This document shows positions 47,985 to 57,998 of a stretch of 64,000 bases of DNA, piece after piece (the first letter of the stretch is position 1; the number at the start of each line of letters is the position of its first letter). This DNA is from JANPPS01 sp964242575 (GTDB lineage: Bacteria > Pseudomonadota > Alphaproteobacteria > Acetobacterales > Acetobacteraceae), in assembly GCA_964242575.1 (NCBI GenBank), contig CAXTCN010000010.1:30029-94028 (forward strand), read 5' to 3'. The notes beneath the pieces are model-generated. The model ran no database searches. It had not been told where the DNA came from and saw nothing but the letters and a program-made list of their open reading frames with translations. The translations under genes were made by a program, and so were the position numbers.

Positions 47985-48794
47985 ATGCGCGCCCTTCTTG
48001 CCGTAGCCAGCCTAGCCCTAGCGATGCCGGTCATGGCAGCGCCGGTGGCTCCTGGTTTCAACACAAGCCAGCTCGCCCGTAATGATGATGCTTCAACAGG
48101 GCCGGTGGCATTGGGCTTTTCCGCCAACTACTTCGGCGTCACCTATGTCAACGCCTTCGTCAGCAACAACGGCTACCTGACCTTCGAGGCCGCGCAGGAC
48201 ACCTACACGCCGTCAGGCCTCGGAGCAGGCTACTTGGGGCAGCCGATCATCGCTGCCTTCTTTGCCGACGTTGACACCCGCAACGCTGCCAGCGGCATCG
48301 CGAGCTACGGCACCGGCACCTACGCCGGCCGTGCAGCATTCGGCGCGACTTGGCCGGCCGTCGGCTACTTCCCGAGTGCGGCCGATAAGCTGAACACGTT
48401 CCAGATTATCCTGACCGACCGCTCCGACACTGGCAGCGGCAACTTCGACATCTACTTAAATTACGAAGCCATCCAGTGGGAGACCGGCAGTGAAAGCCGC
48501 GGCACGAACGGCTTTGGGGGCACCTCCGCGGCGGCCGGGTTCAATGCCGGCTTGGGCAACCAGGCCGGGACTTTTTTCGAAATTGCCGGCTCGCGCGTGA
48601 ATGGCGCTTTCCTGGATGGGGGTTCCAACGCACTTGTCAGCAATACCAATGACGGCGTCGCCGGGCAGTTCTTATTCAACGTACGGAACGGCGGCGTTGT
48701 CGTAACGCCCCCCACCGACGTGCCGGAACCTGCAACCATCGCCCTGCTTGGCTTCGGCCTTGTCGGCTTGGCAATTATACGGCGACGCCTCTAG
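47985..48794 (+). CDS. secreted PEP-CTERM protein with nidogen-like (NIDO) domain
   Basis: An exported protein of 269 residues. A cleavable signal peptide (residues 1-18, ending MAA) is followed by a NIDO-like domain: FSANYFGVTYVNAFVSNNGYLTFEA, FFADVDTRN, and TFQIILTDRSDTGSGNFDIYLNYEAIQW. The C-terminus is a PEP-CTERM sorting signal, VPEPATIALLGFGLVGLAIIRRRL: Pro-Glu-Pro, a hydrophobic helix and an arginine cluster, which is cleaved by exosortase. The ribosome site is GAGGAA with an 8-base spacer. GC content is lower here and in the 230-base leader. No exosortase gene is in the window. Likely a surface or exopolysaccharide-associated protein. Confidence 0.88.
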   Translation: MRALLAVASLALAMPVMAAPVAPGFNTSQLARNDDASTGPVALGFSANYFGVTYVNAFVSNNGYLTFEAAQDTYTPSGLGAGYLGQPIIAAFFADVDTRNAASGIASYGTGTYAGRAAFGATWPAVGYFPSAADKLNTFQIILTDRSDTGSGNFDIYLNYEAIQWETGSESRGTNGFGGTSAAAGFNAGLGNQAGTFFEIAGSRVNGAFLDGGSNALVSNTNDGVAGQFLFNVRNGGVVVTPPTDVPEPATIALLGFGLVGLAIIRRRL

Positions 48795-48800
48795 CACGTG

Positions 48801-48824
48801 CGGCCCGGGCGACCACCCCGGCCG
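48801..48824. terminator. imperfect hairpin between convergent genes
   Basis: CGGCC-c-GGG, six-base loop, CCC-c-GGCCG, one internal mismatch, lying just after the PEP-CTERM gene and before the end of moaA. TTCAGGTTT follows on the plus strand. It looks like a shared terminator for the convergent pair. Confidence 0.4.
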
Positions 48825-48841
48825 TTCAGGTTTCGTGCGGG

Positions 48842-49828
48842 TTACCCACCAGTCAGGCTCATGTGCCGCGACACCGACGGCACCGCGACGCGCCGATCAA
48901 TTACAAAGTCATGCCCCTTCGGCTTGAGCGTGATCGCCGCCCGGATCGCTGCGTCCAGGCCGTCCTCGTCAACGCCCGACCGCAGCACCCGGCGCAAATC
49001 CGCCGCGTCGTCTTGCCCCAGGCACAGATACAGCGTTCCCGTGCACGTCAGCCGCACCCGATTGCAGCTCTCGCAGAAATTATGCGTCATTGGCGTGATG
49101 AACCCGACCCGCGCGCCGGTCTCCGCCACGTCGAAGTACCGCGCGGGACCGCCGGTCTGGTAGCTCGTCTCGTTCAGCGTCCAGCGCTGCCGCAACCGCG
49201 CCCGCACGATGGACAGCGGCAGGTACTGGTCGGTCCGGTCGCCGCCGATGTCGCCCATTGGCATGGTCTCGATCAGGCACAAATCGTGCCCGCGCTCGCC
49301 GCACCAAGCCAGCATGTCGCTGATCTCGTCCTCGTTCACCCCGCGCAGCGCCACCGCATTGACCTTCACGTGCAGCCCGGCCGCCTTTGCCGCCGCGATG
49401 CCGTCCAGCACCTTCTCAATCCGACCCCAGCGGGTGATGGCGGTAAACTTTGCCGGCTCCAGCGTGTCGAGGCTCACGTTCACCCGGCGCACCCCGGCCG
49501 CGAACAGCGAGTCCGCATGCTTAGCCAACTGCGTCCCGTTGGTGGTCAGCGTCAGCTCCTGCAGCCCGGTCCCAAGCCGGGCGCCCAGCCGCTGGAACAA
49601 CGTCAGCACGTCACGCCGCACCAGCGGCTCGCCCCCAGTGATGCGCAGCTTCACCACGCCCAGCCGAATGAACGCCGCGCACAGCCGCTCCAGCTCCTCC
49701 AGCGACAGCACGTCCGACTTCGGCAGGAACGTCATGTCTTCAGACATGCAATACACGCAGCGCAGGTCGCAGCGGTCAGTGACGGAGACACGGAGATAGG
49801 TGATGGCGCGGCCAAACGGATCAATCAT
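48842..49828 (-). CDS. moaA: GTP 3',8-cyclase (molybdenum cofactor biosynthesis)
   Basis: Radical-SAM enzyme that begins molybdopterin synthesis by rearranging GTP, acting with MoaC. It has 328 residues. The N-terminal cluster is Cys20-x3-Cys24-x2-Cys27, the SAM-binding LRITGGEPLVRR is near residue 61, and the C-terminal cluster has Cys252, Cys255 and Cys269 (CESCNRVRLT...CL). The protein ends in the conserved GG pair. It is not followed by other moa genes in this window; the DUF3553 gene upstream is a separate unit 46 bases away. Confidence 0.96.
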   Translation of the reverse strand: MIDPFGRAITYLRVSVTDRCDLRCVYCMSEDMTFLPKSDVLSLEELERLCAAFIRLGVVKLRITGGEPLVRRDVLTLFQRLGARLGTGLQELTLTTNGTQLAKHADSLFAAGVRRVNVSLDTLEPAKFTAITRWGRIEKVLDGIAAAKAAGLHVKVNAVALRGVNEDEISDMLAWCGERGHDLCLIETMPMGDIGGDRTDQYLPLSIVRARLRQRWTLNETSYQTGGPARYFDVAETGARVGFITPMTHNFCESCNRVRLTCTGTLYLCLGQDDAADLRRVLRSGVDEDGLDAAIRAAITLKPKGHDFVIDRRVAVPSVSRHMSLTGG

Positions 49829-49874
49829 GTCCTATAGTGTCGGCGCTTCGGACCTCCGGTTCAAGCAGGGTTGT

Positions 49875-50054
49875 TCAGGCGTCGTCGTCCAGGATTTCCA
49901 GCGCCACCACCGCAGCGTTCACCAGCACCTTGCCCGCATGCTCGAAATTCACTGTGACCCGGTCCCCGACTACGGACTGCACCTGGCCCACGCCCCAGTC
50001 CGGTCGCCCCGGATGCCGAACCCGCTGCCCCGGCTCAATCAACGAGCCCCTCAC
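49875..50054 (-). CDS. DUF3553 domain protein (small, 59 residues)
   Basis: A very small DUF3553 protein of 59 residues. The whole domain is visible: LIEPGQRVRHPGRPDWGVGQVQSVVGDRVTVNFEHAGKVLVN, an SH3-like barrel of the type found in transcription-repair factor and helicase accessory domains. The function of stand-alone copies is unknown. The start is GTG, overlapping the upstream PLP-enzyme stop by GTGA, so it is translationally coupled to that enzyme. The longer open frame upstream is not protein-like. Confidence 0.8.
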   Translation of the reverse strand: MRGSLIEPGQRVRHPGRPDWGVGQVQSVVGDRVTVNFEHAGKVLVNAAVVALEILDDDA

Positions 50055-51166
50055 GCCAGCCCGCCCCGCGCCGCCACGGGCCATAGGCACTCGACCCGGC
50101 CGCCACGCACGCCGACGTACCAGTCGAACCGGTCCACCGTCGGGTCGCAGTGCCCCGGCACCAGCCGCAGCCGCTCGCCCAGCTTCGGCCCGGCTGTCTC
50201 GGCGCCCCACTCAAGCTTGCCGTGCTCGTCGGACGCTCCGGTGTAACGCACCCCGTCCCGCCCCCACACCAGCGGCAGCCCGCTGTCCACCGCCACAGCC
50301 TTGTGCCCAGCGTCCACCACGCCAAGCCCCGTGCGGGCCTGGCTCATCACCGTCGCCAGCACGAACAACGCCTGGCGGAAGCCAGCCGCCGCGCCACCCC
50401 GGTTGCGCGCATAATCCGCGTCCATGAAGCAGTAGCTGCCGGCCTGGATCTCATTGTAGCAGCCGGACGCCGCCTCGATCTCGAACGTCCCGGTGCCGGC
50501 TCCACCCACGACCGCGCACTCCAGCCCGCGCTGCCGCAACTGCTCCACCGTTCGCCGCGCGCCGTCGATGGCGCCGCCAATCGCCTGTGCCCGCTCGTCG
50601 GGCGTGCGAAGGTGCTGGGCGCTGCCGTGGTAGGCCTGGATGCCGCCGAACACCAGGTGCTTCGACCCGGCGATCCGCTCCGCCAGCGCCACCGCCTCCG
50701 GCCCAGGCGTCACGCCGGCACGCGCCGCGCCTATGTCTATTTCCACCAAGACCGTCAGCCGCTGCCCCACCGCCTCCGCCGCCGCCTCAATTCGCGCGAC
50801 GTTGGCCGCGTCGTCGGCGCACACCGCCACCCACGCGATCCGTGACAGCGCCGCGAGCCGGGCCAGCTTGGCGTCGCCCACCACCTCGTTGCTGACCAGG
50901 ATGTCCGGCACCCCGCCCCACGCCAGCACCTCCGCCTCCGCCACCTTCTGCACGCACTGGCCGACGGCGCCCCGAGCCATCTGCAGGTGCGCGATGACCG
51001 GGGACTTATGCGTCTTGGCGTGCGCCCGCAGCCGCGCGCCGGTCGGCGCCAGCAACCCTGCCATCCGATCCAGGTTATGCTCGAACGCGTCGAGGTCGAT
51101 CAGCAACGCCGGCGTATCGACCTCGTCCTCACGCATGCCAGGTTGGGCCGGAGGCGGTTGCAGCAT
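50051..51166 (-). CDS. DSD1/D-threonine aldolase-like PLP enzyme
   Basis: Fold-type III (alanine-racemase-like N-terminal barrel) PLP enzyme of 371 residues. Lys51 in RAHAKTHKS is the Schiff-base lysine. VPDILVSNEV, VLVEIDIGAARAGV, FGGIQAYHGSAQH and the C-terminal metal site HCDPTVD (about residues 347-353) match the DSD1 family of D-serine dehydratases, D-threonine aldolases and 3-hydroxy-D-aspartate aldolases. Which of these applies is not readable. It follows the phosphomannomutase gene by three bases and is coupled by GTGA to the DUF3553 gene, so it probably belongs to one transcript with the sugar-nucleotide genes upstream. Confidence 0.85.
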   Translation of the reverse strand: MLQPPPAQPGMREDEVDTPALLIDLDAFEHNLDRMAGLLAPTGARLRAHAKTHKSPVIAHLQMARGAVGQCVQKVAEAEVLAWGGVPDILVSNEVVGDAKLARLAALSRIAWVAVCADDAANVARIEAAAEAVGQRLTVLVEIDIGAARAGVTPGPEAVALAERIAGSKHLVFGGIQAYHGSAQHLRTPDERAQAIGGAIDGARRTVEQLRQRGLECAVVGGAGTGTFEIEAASGCYNEIQAGSYCFMDADYARNRGGAAAGFRQALFVLATVMSQARTGLGVVDAGHKAVAVDSGLPLVWGRDGVRYTGASDEHGKLEWGAETAGPKLGERLRLVPGHCDPTVDRFDWYVGVRGGRVECLWPVAARGGLA

Positions 51167-51169
51167 GGC

Positions 51170-52582
51170 TTAGTGCCCGGCGTTCTCTCCGGAGAAGTCC
51201 GGCGCTGCCAGCCCGGACGCCATCAACTGCTCGGCCAGAGCGCCTTTGAGCCGCTCCAGCCCGGCCGCTTCCCGCGCCTCCGCCCGTGCCACCAGCACGG
51301 CCTGGGTGTTGGACGCGCGCAGCAACCACCAACCATCGTCCGTCAGCACCCGCACCCCGTCGATGTCGTTCACGTCCGCCCGCGCTGCCCGCAACCGGCC
51401 CGCGACCTCCTGCACCACCGCGAACTTCCGCGTGTCGGCGCAATCGAACCGCAGCTCCGGCGTGCTCACGGTTTGCGGCATCGCCAGCCGCACCTCGGAT
51501 AGCTTGCCAGGCATCCGGGCCACGATGCCCATCAACCGCACCGCGACGTACAACGCGTCGTCAAAGCCGTACCAGCGGTCGGCGTAAAATATGTGCCCGG
51601 ACATCTCGCCGGCGAACGGCGCGCCGATCTCGGCCATCTTCGCCTTAATCAGGCTATGCCCGGTCTTGAACATCAGCGGCTGTCCGCCAGCCCGGCCGAT
51701 CTCGTCATACAACACCTGGCTCGCCTTCACGTCGGCGATGATGGTGGCGCCCGGATGGGTCCGCAGCACGTCGCGCGCCAGCACCACCAGCAACTGGTCG
51801 CCAACCAGGATGCCGCCGCCGTCGTCCACCACGCCGATCCGGTCGGCGTCCCCGTCGAAGCCGATGCCCAGGTCCGCGCCCTGCTCACGCACCGCGGCGA
51901 TCAGTTGCTCCTGGTTGCGCGCGATGGTCGGGTCCGGATGGTGCGCCGGGAAGCGCCCGTCGATCTCCGCGTTCAGCACCGTGTGCTCGCCGGGCAGCAC
52001 CTTGAGCAGCCGGGTCAGCACCTCGCCCGCGGCGCCGTTGGCGTTGTCCCACACGACCTTGAGCCGGCTGTCCCCACCATCCCAGTCCTGCAGCAGCCGC
52101 GCCACGTACTGGTCCGTCACATTCACCGCACGGTCGGTGCCAGGGGCCGCGTCCACCACGTCGCCCGCCGCCGCCAACGCGCCGAGCGCCTGGATGTCCG
52201 CGCCAAAAAAGGCTTTGCGGCCCAGCATCATCTTGAAACCGTTGTAGTCCGGCGGGTTGTGGCTGCCAGTCACCATCACCGCGCCGTCTGTCTCCAGCGT
52301 GGTCGCGGCGTAATACAGCAGCGGCGTCGGCCCGCGTCCCACCCGCAGCACCTCCATCCCGCTGGCTTTCAGGCCCTCGGTCAGCGCCCCCGCCAGCTCC
52401 GGCGAGGACAGCCGTCCGTCATAACCCACCGCCACCGTGCGCCCGCCAGCCCGCGCCACCACGGTGCCGAAGCTCCGCCCGATGGCGAACGCATCAGCCG
52501 CGTGCAGGGTGCGGCCGACCACGCCGCGGATGTCGTACTCCCGGAGGCTAGTCGGGTCGAACTGGTGCTTGAACTCTGTCAC
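51170..52582 (-). CDS. phosphomannomutase/phosphoglucomutase
   Basis: Alpha-D-phosphohexomutase of about 470 residues interconverting mannose/glucose 6- and 1-phosphates for nucleotide-sugar synthesis. The phosphoserine is Ser107 in TGSHNPP, the metal loop is GFDGDADR with Asp243, Asp245 and Asp247, and the sugar-binding loop GEMSGHIFY is near residue 330. Four-domain architecture and length match AlgC/ManB bifunctional enzymes. The start chosen is the GTG that overlaps the galU stop as GTGA; a codon five residues upstream is possible. Confidence 0.92.
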   Translation of the reverse strand: MTEFKHQFDPTSLREYDIRGVVGRTLHAADAFAIGRSFGTVVARAGGRTVAVGYDGRLSSPELAGALTEGLKASGMEVLRVGRGPTPLLYYAATTLETDGAVMVTGSHNPPDYNGFKMMLGRKAFFGADIQALGALAAAGDVVDAAPGTDRAVNVTDQYVARLLQDWDGGDSRLKVVWDNANGAAGEVLTRLLKVLPGEHTVLNAEIDGRFPAHHPDPTIARNQEQLIAAVREQGADLGIGFDGDADRIGVVDDGGGILVGDQLLVVLARDVLRTHPGATIIADVKASQVLYDEIGRAGGQPLMFKTGHSLIKAKMAEIGAPFAGEMSGHIFYADRWYGFDDALYVAVRLMGIVARMPGKLSEVRLAMPQTVSTPELRFDCADTRKFAVVQEVAGRLRAARADVNDIDGVRVLTDDGWWLLRASNTQAVLVARAEAREAAGLERLKGALAEQLMASGLAAPDFSGENAGH

Positions 52583-53460
52583 GCGCACTCTCCGCAATAC
52601 CGTGCCATGAACGCCCGCACGTCAGCCGCCATGTCCGGCCGCTTCAGCGCGAACGCGATCTGCGCCTCAAGGAAACCGATCTTGTCGCCGCAGTCGAACC
52701 GCCGCCCTTCGTATCGCAGCCCATGGAACGGCGTATGTCCAATCATCTTTGCCATCGCGTCGGTGAGCTGCACCTCGTTGCCTGCGCCCCGCTCCATCAT
52801 TGACAGGTGCCCGATCACCTCCGGCAGCAGCACATAACGCCCGATGACCGACAAGTTGCTGGGCGCGTTGGCGGGTTGCGGCTTTTCCACCAGGCCCAAC
52901 ACCTCCACCAGGCGTCCGTCGTCGTGCCCCACGCGCAGGACGCCATACTTGTGCGTCTGGTCCGGCGGCACTTCGGTCACTGCCACGATGTTCCCGCCGG
53001 TCTCGGCATAGGCGGACGCGAGCTGTTGCAGGCACGGCGTGTCGCTCAGCACCAAGTCGTCCGGCAGCAGGATCGCGAACGGGTCGTCGCCGATGAACGC
53101 ACGCGCGCACCAGATAGCGTGCCCGAGCCCCAACGGCACCTGCTGCCGCACCGTGGCGATGGAGCCGGGCGGCACCTTCATGCCGTCCAGCATCGCCAGC
53201 ATCTCGGTCTTGCCACGCTCCCGCAGCGTGGCCTCCAACTCGTAAGACACATCGAAATGGTCGATCAGCGCCGTCTTGCCGCGGCCGGACACCAGGCAGA
53301 ACTGCTCGATCCCCGCCGCCCGCGCTTCCTCGACCGCATACTGGATCAGCGGCTTGTCCACCACCGGCAGCATCTCCTTGGCCATCGCCTTGGTTGCCGG
53401 CAGGAACCGGGTGCCCAAACCCGCCACCGGCAGCACAGCCTTGCGCAGCTTCTTGATCAC
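52579..53460 (-). CDS. galU: UTP-glucose-1-phosphate uridylyltransferase
   Basis: Makes UDP-glucose from UTP and glucose-1-phosphate, a central precursor for surface polysaccharides. It has 293 residues. The nucleotide-binding PVAGLGTRFLPATKAMAKEMLPVVDKPLIQYAVEEA (residues 11-46), PFAILLPDDLVLS (about 120) and the C-terminal GRYVLLPEVI block are all present. It precedes the phosphomannomutase gene (GTGA overlap), providing glucose-1-phosphate and its activation in one unit. Confidence 0.95.
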   Translation of the reverse strand: MIKKLRKAVLPVAGLGTRFLPATKAMAKEMLPVVDKPLIQYAVEEARAAGIEQFCLVSGRGKTALIDHFDVSYELEATLRERGKTEMLAMLDGMKVPPGSIATVRQQVPLGLGHAIWCARAFIGDDPFAILLPDDLVLSDTPCLQQLASAYAETGGNIVAVTEVPPDQTHKYGVLRVGHDDGRLVEVLGLVEKPQPANAPSNLSVIGRYVLLPEVIGHLSMMERGAGNEVQLTDAMAKMIGHTPFHGLRYEGRRFDCGDKIGFLEAQIAFALKRPDMAADVRAFMARYCGECA

Positions 53461-53530
53461 GTGCGTGCGTTCCCGTACTTGTTAATAAGCTTCCGGTGGA
53501 GTGGTGCCACGCGGCACGCCTGGCAGCAAG

Positions 53531-53962
53531 CTAACGCCGCCTTAGCAGCACGTCCTTCGCCTGGTTGACCCGGGACGCCAGCCAGTCGGACCCGCCGCTG
53601 TCCGGATGCGCCACCCGCATGAGGCGAACCCAAGCCGCCCGCACGTCCGCGTCGCTCACCGGGTCGCGCAGGCCCAGCACGCCCAGCGCCTCTGCCCGGC
53701 TCATTCTCGGTCCCTTCGGGGCTTGGGTGACGCCCTGCGCCTCCCGCCACCAGCTCCAGGCGAGCGGACCCAGCAGCACCAGGCCGCCCAGCGCCGTCGC
53801 GCCCCGCCCGGTGAACAGCAGCATTGCCACCAGGCTCAGCCCGGCCAGCGCCGCCACCCACGCCAGCAGCGACTTGATGCTCGAAACCTCGGCGGCCGAG
53901 AACCGCTGCGCCGCCCATAGCAGCAACGCCAACGCTCCTAGTCCAAGCGCCAGGACGATCAT
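53531..53962 (-). CDS. membrane-anchored J-domain protein
   Basis: A 143-residue protein with two hydrophobic segments (about residues 1-18 and 34-52, with a third near 57-72) and a C-terminal J domain (about 86-143) carrying the HPD motif in RVAHPDSGGSDW. The fold resembles mitochondrial Tim14/Pam18 and bacterial DjlC-like co-chaperones, which recruit Hsp70 to the membrane. It starts 13 bases after the malic enzyme stop and is probably cotranscribed with it. The partner Hsp70 is not in the window. Confidence 0.85.
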   Translation of the reverse strand: MIVLALGLGALALLLWAAQRFSAAEVSSIKSLLAWVAALAGLSLVAMLLFTGRGATALGGLVLLGPLAWSWWREAQGVTQAPKGPRMSRAEALGVLGLRDPVSDADVRAAWVRLMRVAHPDSGGSDWLASRVNQAKDVLLRRR

Positions 53963-53975
53963 GCCGGGTTCGTCA

Positions 53976-56264
<2,289 letters not shown>

Positions 56265-56352
56265 CGTCGTCAAGCCTCCAAACCGGGCCGCCAAGGATCA
56301 TGCAACCCGCGCGTGAAGGCAATGCGAGCCGAGGCGGCCTCACGTCAGTGCC

Positions 56353-56775
56353 TCATCCCCGGAACGCGGAACCTGGCGCCTGCCGGCCCGGCGCCTGCGG
56401 CGTCATCAGGATAATCGGGCGTCCGTCGTCATACCGGAAATTCGCGCCGGTGAGGGCGTCCACCACGGCGCCGGGCACGCCCCCGAAAATGACGTTGCCA
56501 ACGGTGACGAGGGTGAACCTAGCCTCGATCCGGACCAGCGCGGGCTCCCAGCCCGGCTTGCGGCAGACCACGATAAGATCGTCCTTGCTCCGCTGCACCA
56601 GCATGGTTCCAGGCGTCGAGGCAATCTGGCCCAGCTCCTCGCCGCCACGCTGCACGGTGCAGGCAGCGCCAACGGGCGCGGTGCGAACCGTGACGTACTG
56701 GTTGTCGCCGTCTATGATGCTCGCGCAACCCGGCAATAGGCCTACGGCTAACAAGCCTGGACGGAACCAGCGCAT
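56353..56775 (-). CDS. small lipoprotein of unknown function
   Basis: Not assigned to a named family. A 140-residue secreted protein with a lipoprotein signal, MRWFRPGLLAVGLLPGC, acylated cysteine at residue 17, followed by SIIDGDNQYVTVRTAPVGAACTVQRGGEELGQIASTPGTMLVQ. That stretch resembles the PEGA-like beta domain that follows the lipid anchor in several Gram-negative surface lipoproteins. The C-terminus has a hydrophobic glycine-rich segment (VGNVIFGGVPGAVVDALTG). The start is the ATG just before the signal; the frame upstream is not signal-like. It lies between malic enzyme (88 bases away) and tRNA-Leu. Confidence 0.65.
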   Translation of the reverse strand: MRWFRPGLLAVGLLPGCASIIDGDNQYVTVRTAPVGAACTVQRGGEELGQIASTPGTMLVQRSKDDLIVVCRKPGWEPALVRIEARFTLVTVGNVIFGGVPGAVVDALTGANFRYDDGRPIILMTPQAPGRQAPGSAFRG

Positions 56776-56939
56776 GGCGACTCCCAACGTTGAACGCACG
56801 AGCCCTGCCATCATACCGAAAGTGCACCAAAACAGCATGGCGCTGGATGCTGCCCGCGCGTTCAAGGCTTCAAGCCGCCTTGGCGCAACGCGTTGGCTCA
56901 CAGCCGGCGTTCAGGACATCAGGGAGGACCAGGCTGGTA

Positions 56940-57022
56940 TGCGGTCGAGAAGACTCGAACTTCCACAGGGTTTCCCCCACAAGCACCTCAAGCTTGCGCG
57001 TCTACCATTTCGCCACGACCGC
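56940..57022 (-). tRNA. tRNA-Leu (GAG)
   Basis: On the minus strand the acceptor arm GCGGTCG pairs with CGACCGC. The D arm GTGGCGAAATGGTAGACGC, anticodon stem CAAGC/GCTTG with loop TTGAGGT (anticodon GAG), long variable arm TGTGGGGGAAACCCTGT and T arm GTTCGAGTC are all present. This is the normal leucine class II shape, 83 bases with an A discriminator. The CCA end is not encoded. It reads CTC and CTT codons. No attachment site or integrase is next to it. Confidence 0.95.
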
Positions 57023-57049
57023 ACCGTGCCGGAGACGGGCGTATAGCCG

Positions 57050-57778
57050 ATGCCGCCGCCGGATTCAATGCTGCCCGAAGGCCTTGACTGGCGCATCGAG
57101 CCCGGCTTGCTGCCCTATCCGGACGCGCTCGCCGTCATGCAGGCCCGTGTGGAGCAAATTTACGCCGGGCAGGCCTCGGAACAGGTCTGGCTTGTGGAGC
57201 ACCCGCCGCTCTATACCGCCGGCACCTCCGCCAGGGCTGATGACCTGGCGCTGCCCACCCGCTTCCCGGTCTTCAACGCCGGACGCGGCGGCCAATGGAC
57301 CTATCATGGACCCGGCCAGCGCACCGCCTACGTGATGCTCGACCTGACCCGGCCGCACGGCACGGTCCGCCCCCGCGATGTCCGCGCCTTCGTGCATGGC
57401 CTGGAGGAGTGGCTGATCGGCGCCCTGGACCACTTCAACGTGCGTGGCGAGCGCCGGGAGGGCCGGGTCGGCATTTGGGTCGTGGACCGCGCCACCGGCG
57501 CCGAGGCCAAGATCGCCGCAATCGGCGTCCGCGTCACCCGCTGGATAAGCTGGCACGGCATCGCCCTGAACGTCGATCCCGACCTCACGCACTTCAGCGG
57601 CATCGTGCCCTGCGGCATCCCGGACCATGGCGTCACCAGCCTGCACGCCCTTGGCCTGCCAGTGACGATGGAGGACGCGGACCTGGCGCTCCGTCACGCA
57701 TGGGACAGCGTGTTCGGCGCTATCGTGCCGTCGGCGCTGCCTGGAACCCCGGAGTTCGCACCGGCTCCGCCGCACTGA
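57050..57778 (+). CDS. lipB: lipoyl(octanoyl) transferase
   Basis: Transfers octanoyl from ACP to lipoate-dependent enzyme subunits, 242 residues. The catalytic cysteine is Cys188 in FSGIVPCGI and the catalytic lysine is Lys154 in EAKIAAIGVR. WLVEHPPLYTAGTSA and FNAGRGGQWTYHGPGQ are typical of the family. Its last 59 bases are antisense to the last codons of the acylphosphatase gene, so the two ends overlap. Confidence 0.95.
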   Translation: MPPPDSMLPEGLDWRIEPGLLPYPDALAVMQARVEQIYAGQASEQVWLVEHPPLYTAGTSARADDLALPTRFPVFNAGRGGQWTYHGPGQRTAYVMLDLTRPHGTVRPRDVRAFVHGLEEWLIGALDHFNVRGERREGRVGIWVVDRATGAEAKIAAIGVRVTRWISWHGIALNVDPDLTHFSGIVPCGIPDHGVTSLHALGLPVTMEDADLALRHAWDSVFGAIVPSALPGTPEFAPAPPH

Positions 57779-57998
57779 TCTCGACCTCTGTGACCGCAGC
57801 CAGCGCCGGCCCGCGCCAGCACGCCTGTATCAGTGCGGCAACGGCAGCGTCGCTCCCGGACACCACCGCCTCGACCCGGCCGTCGCCGAGGTTCCTCACC
57901 CACCCGCAAACCCCAAGCGCCGACGCCTGGCCAGTCAACCAATGCCGGTAGCCGACGCCCTGCACCCGGCCGCTGATCAGCAGCCGCCGGGCCGTCAT
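57720..57998 (-). CDS. acylphosphatase
   Basis: A 92-residue acylphosphatase that hydrolyses acyl-phosphates. The N-terminal RLLISGRVQGVGYRHWL carries the phosphate-binding loop (RVQGVGYR, residues 10-17) with catalytic Arg, and LGVCGWVRNLGDGRVEAVVSG carries the second conserved asparagine. The ATG overlaps the ATP12-like gene stop as ATGA. The final C-terminal 19 codons overlap the end of lipB on the opposite strand, which limits how both tails can evolve. Confidence 0.88.
   Translation of the reverse strand: MTARRLLISGRVQGVGYRHWLTGQASALGVCGWVRNLGDGRVEAVVSGSDAAVAALIQACWRGPALAAVTEVEISAAEPVRTPGFQAAPTAR

Noticed and set aside
56940..57022. tRNA-Leu as an integration site for a mobile element
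   Set aside because: No integrase, direct repeat of the tRNA end or change in composition is seen on either side.
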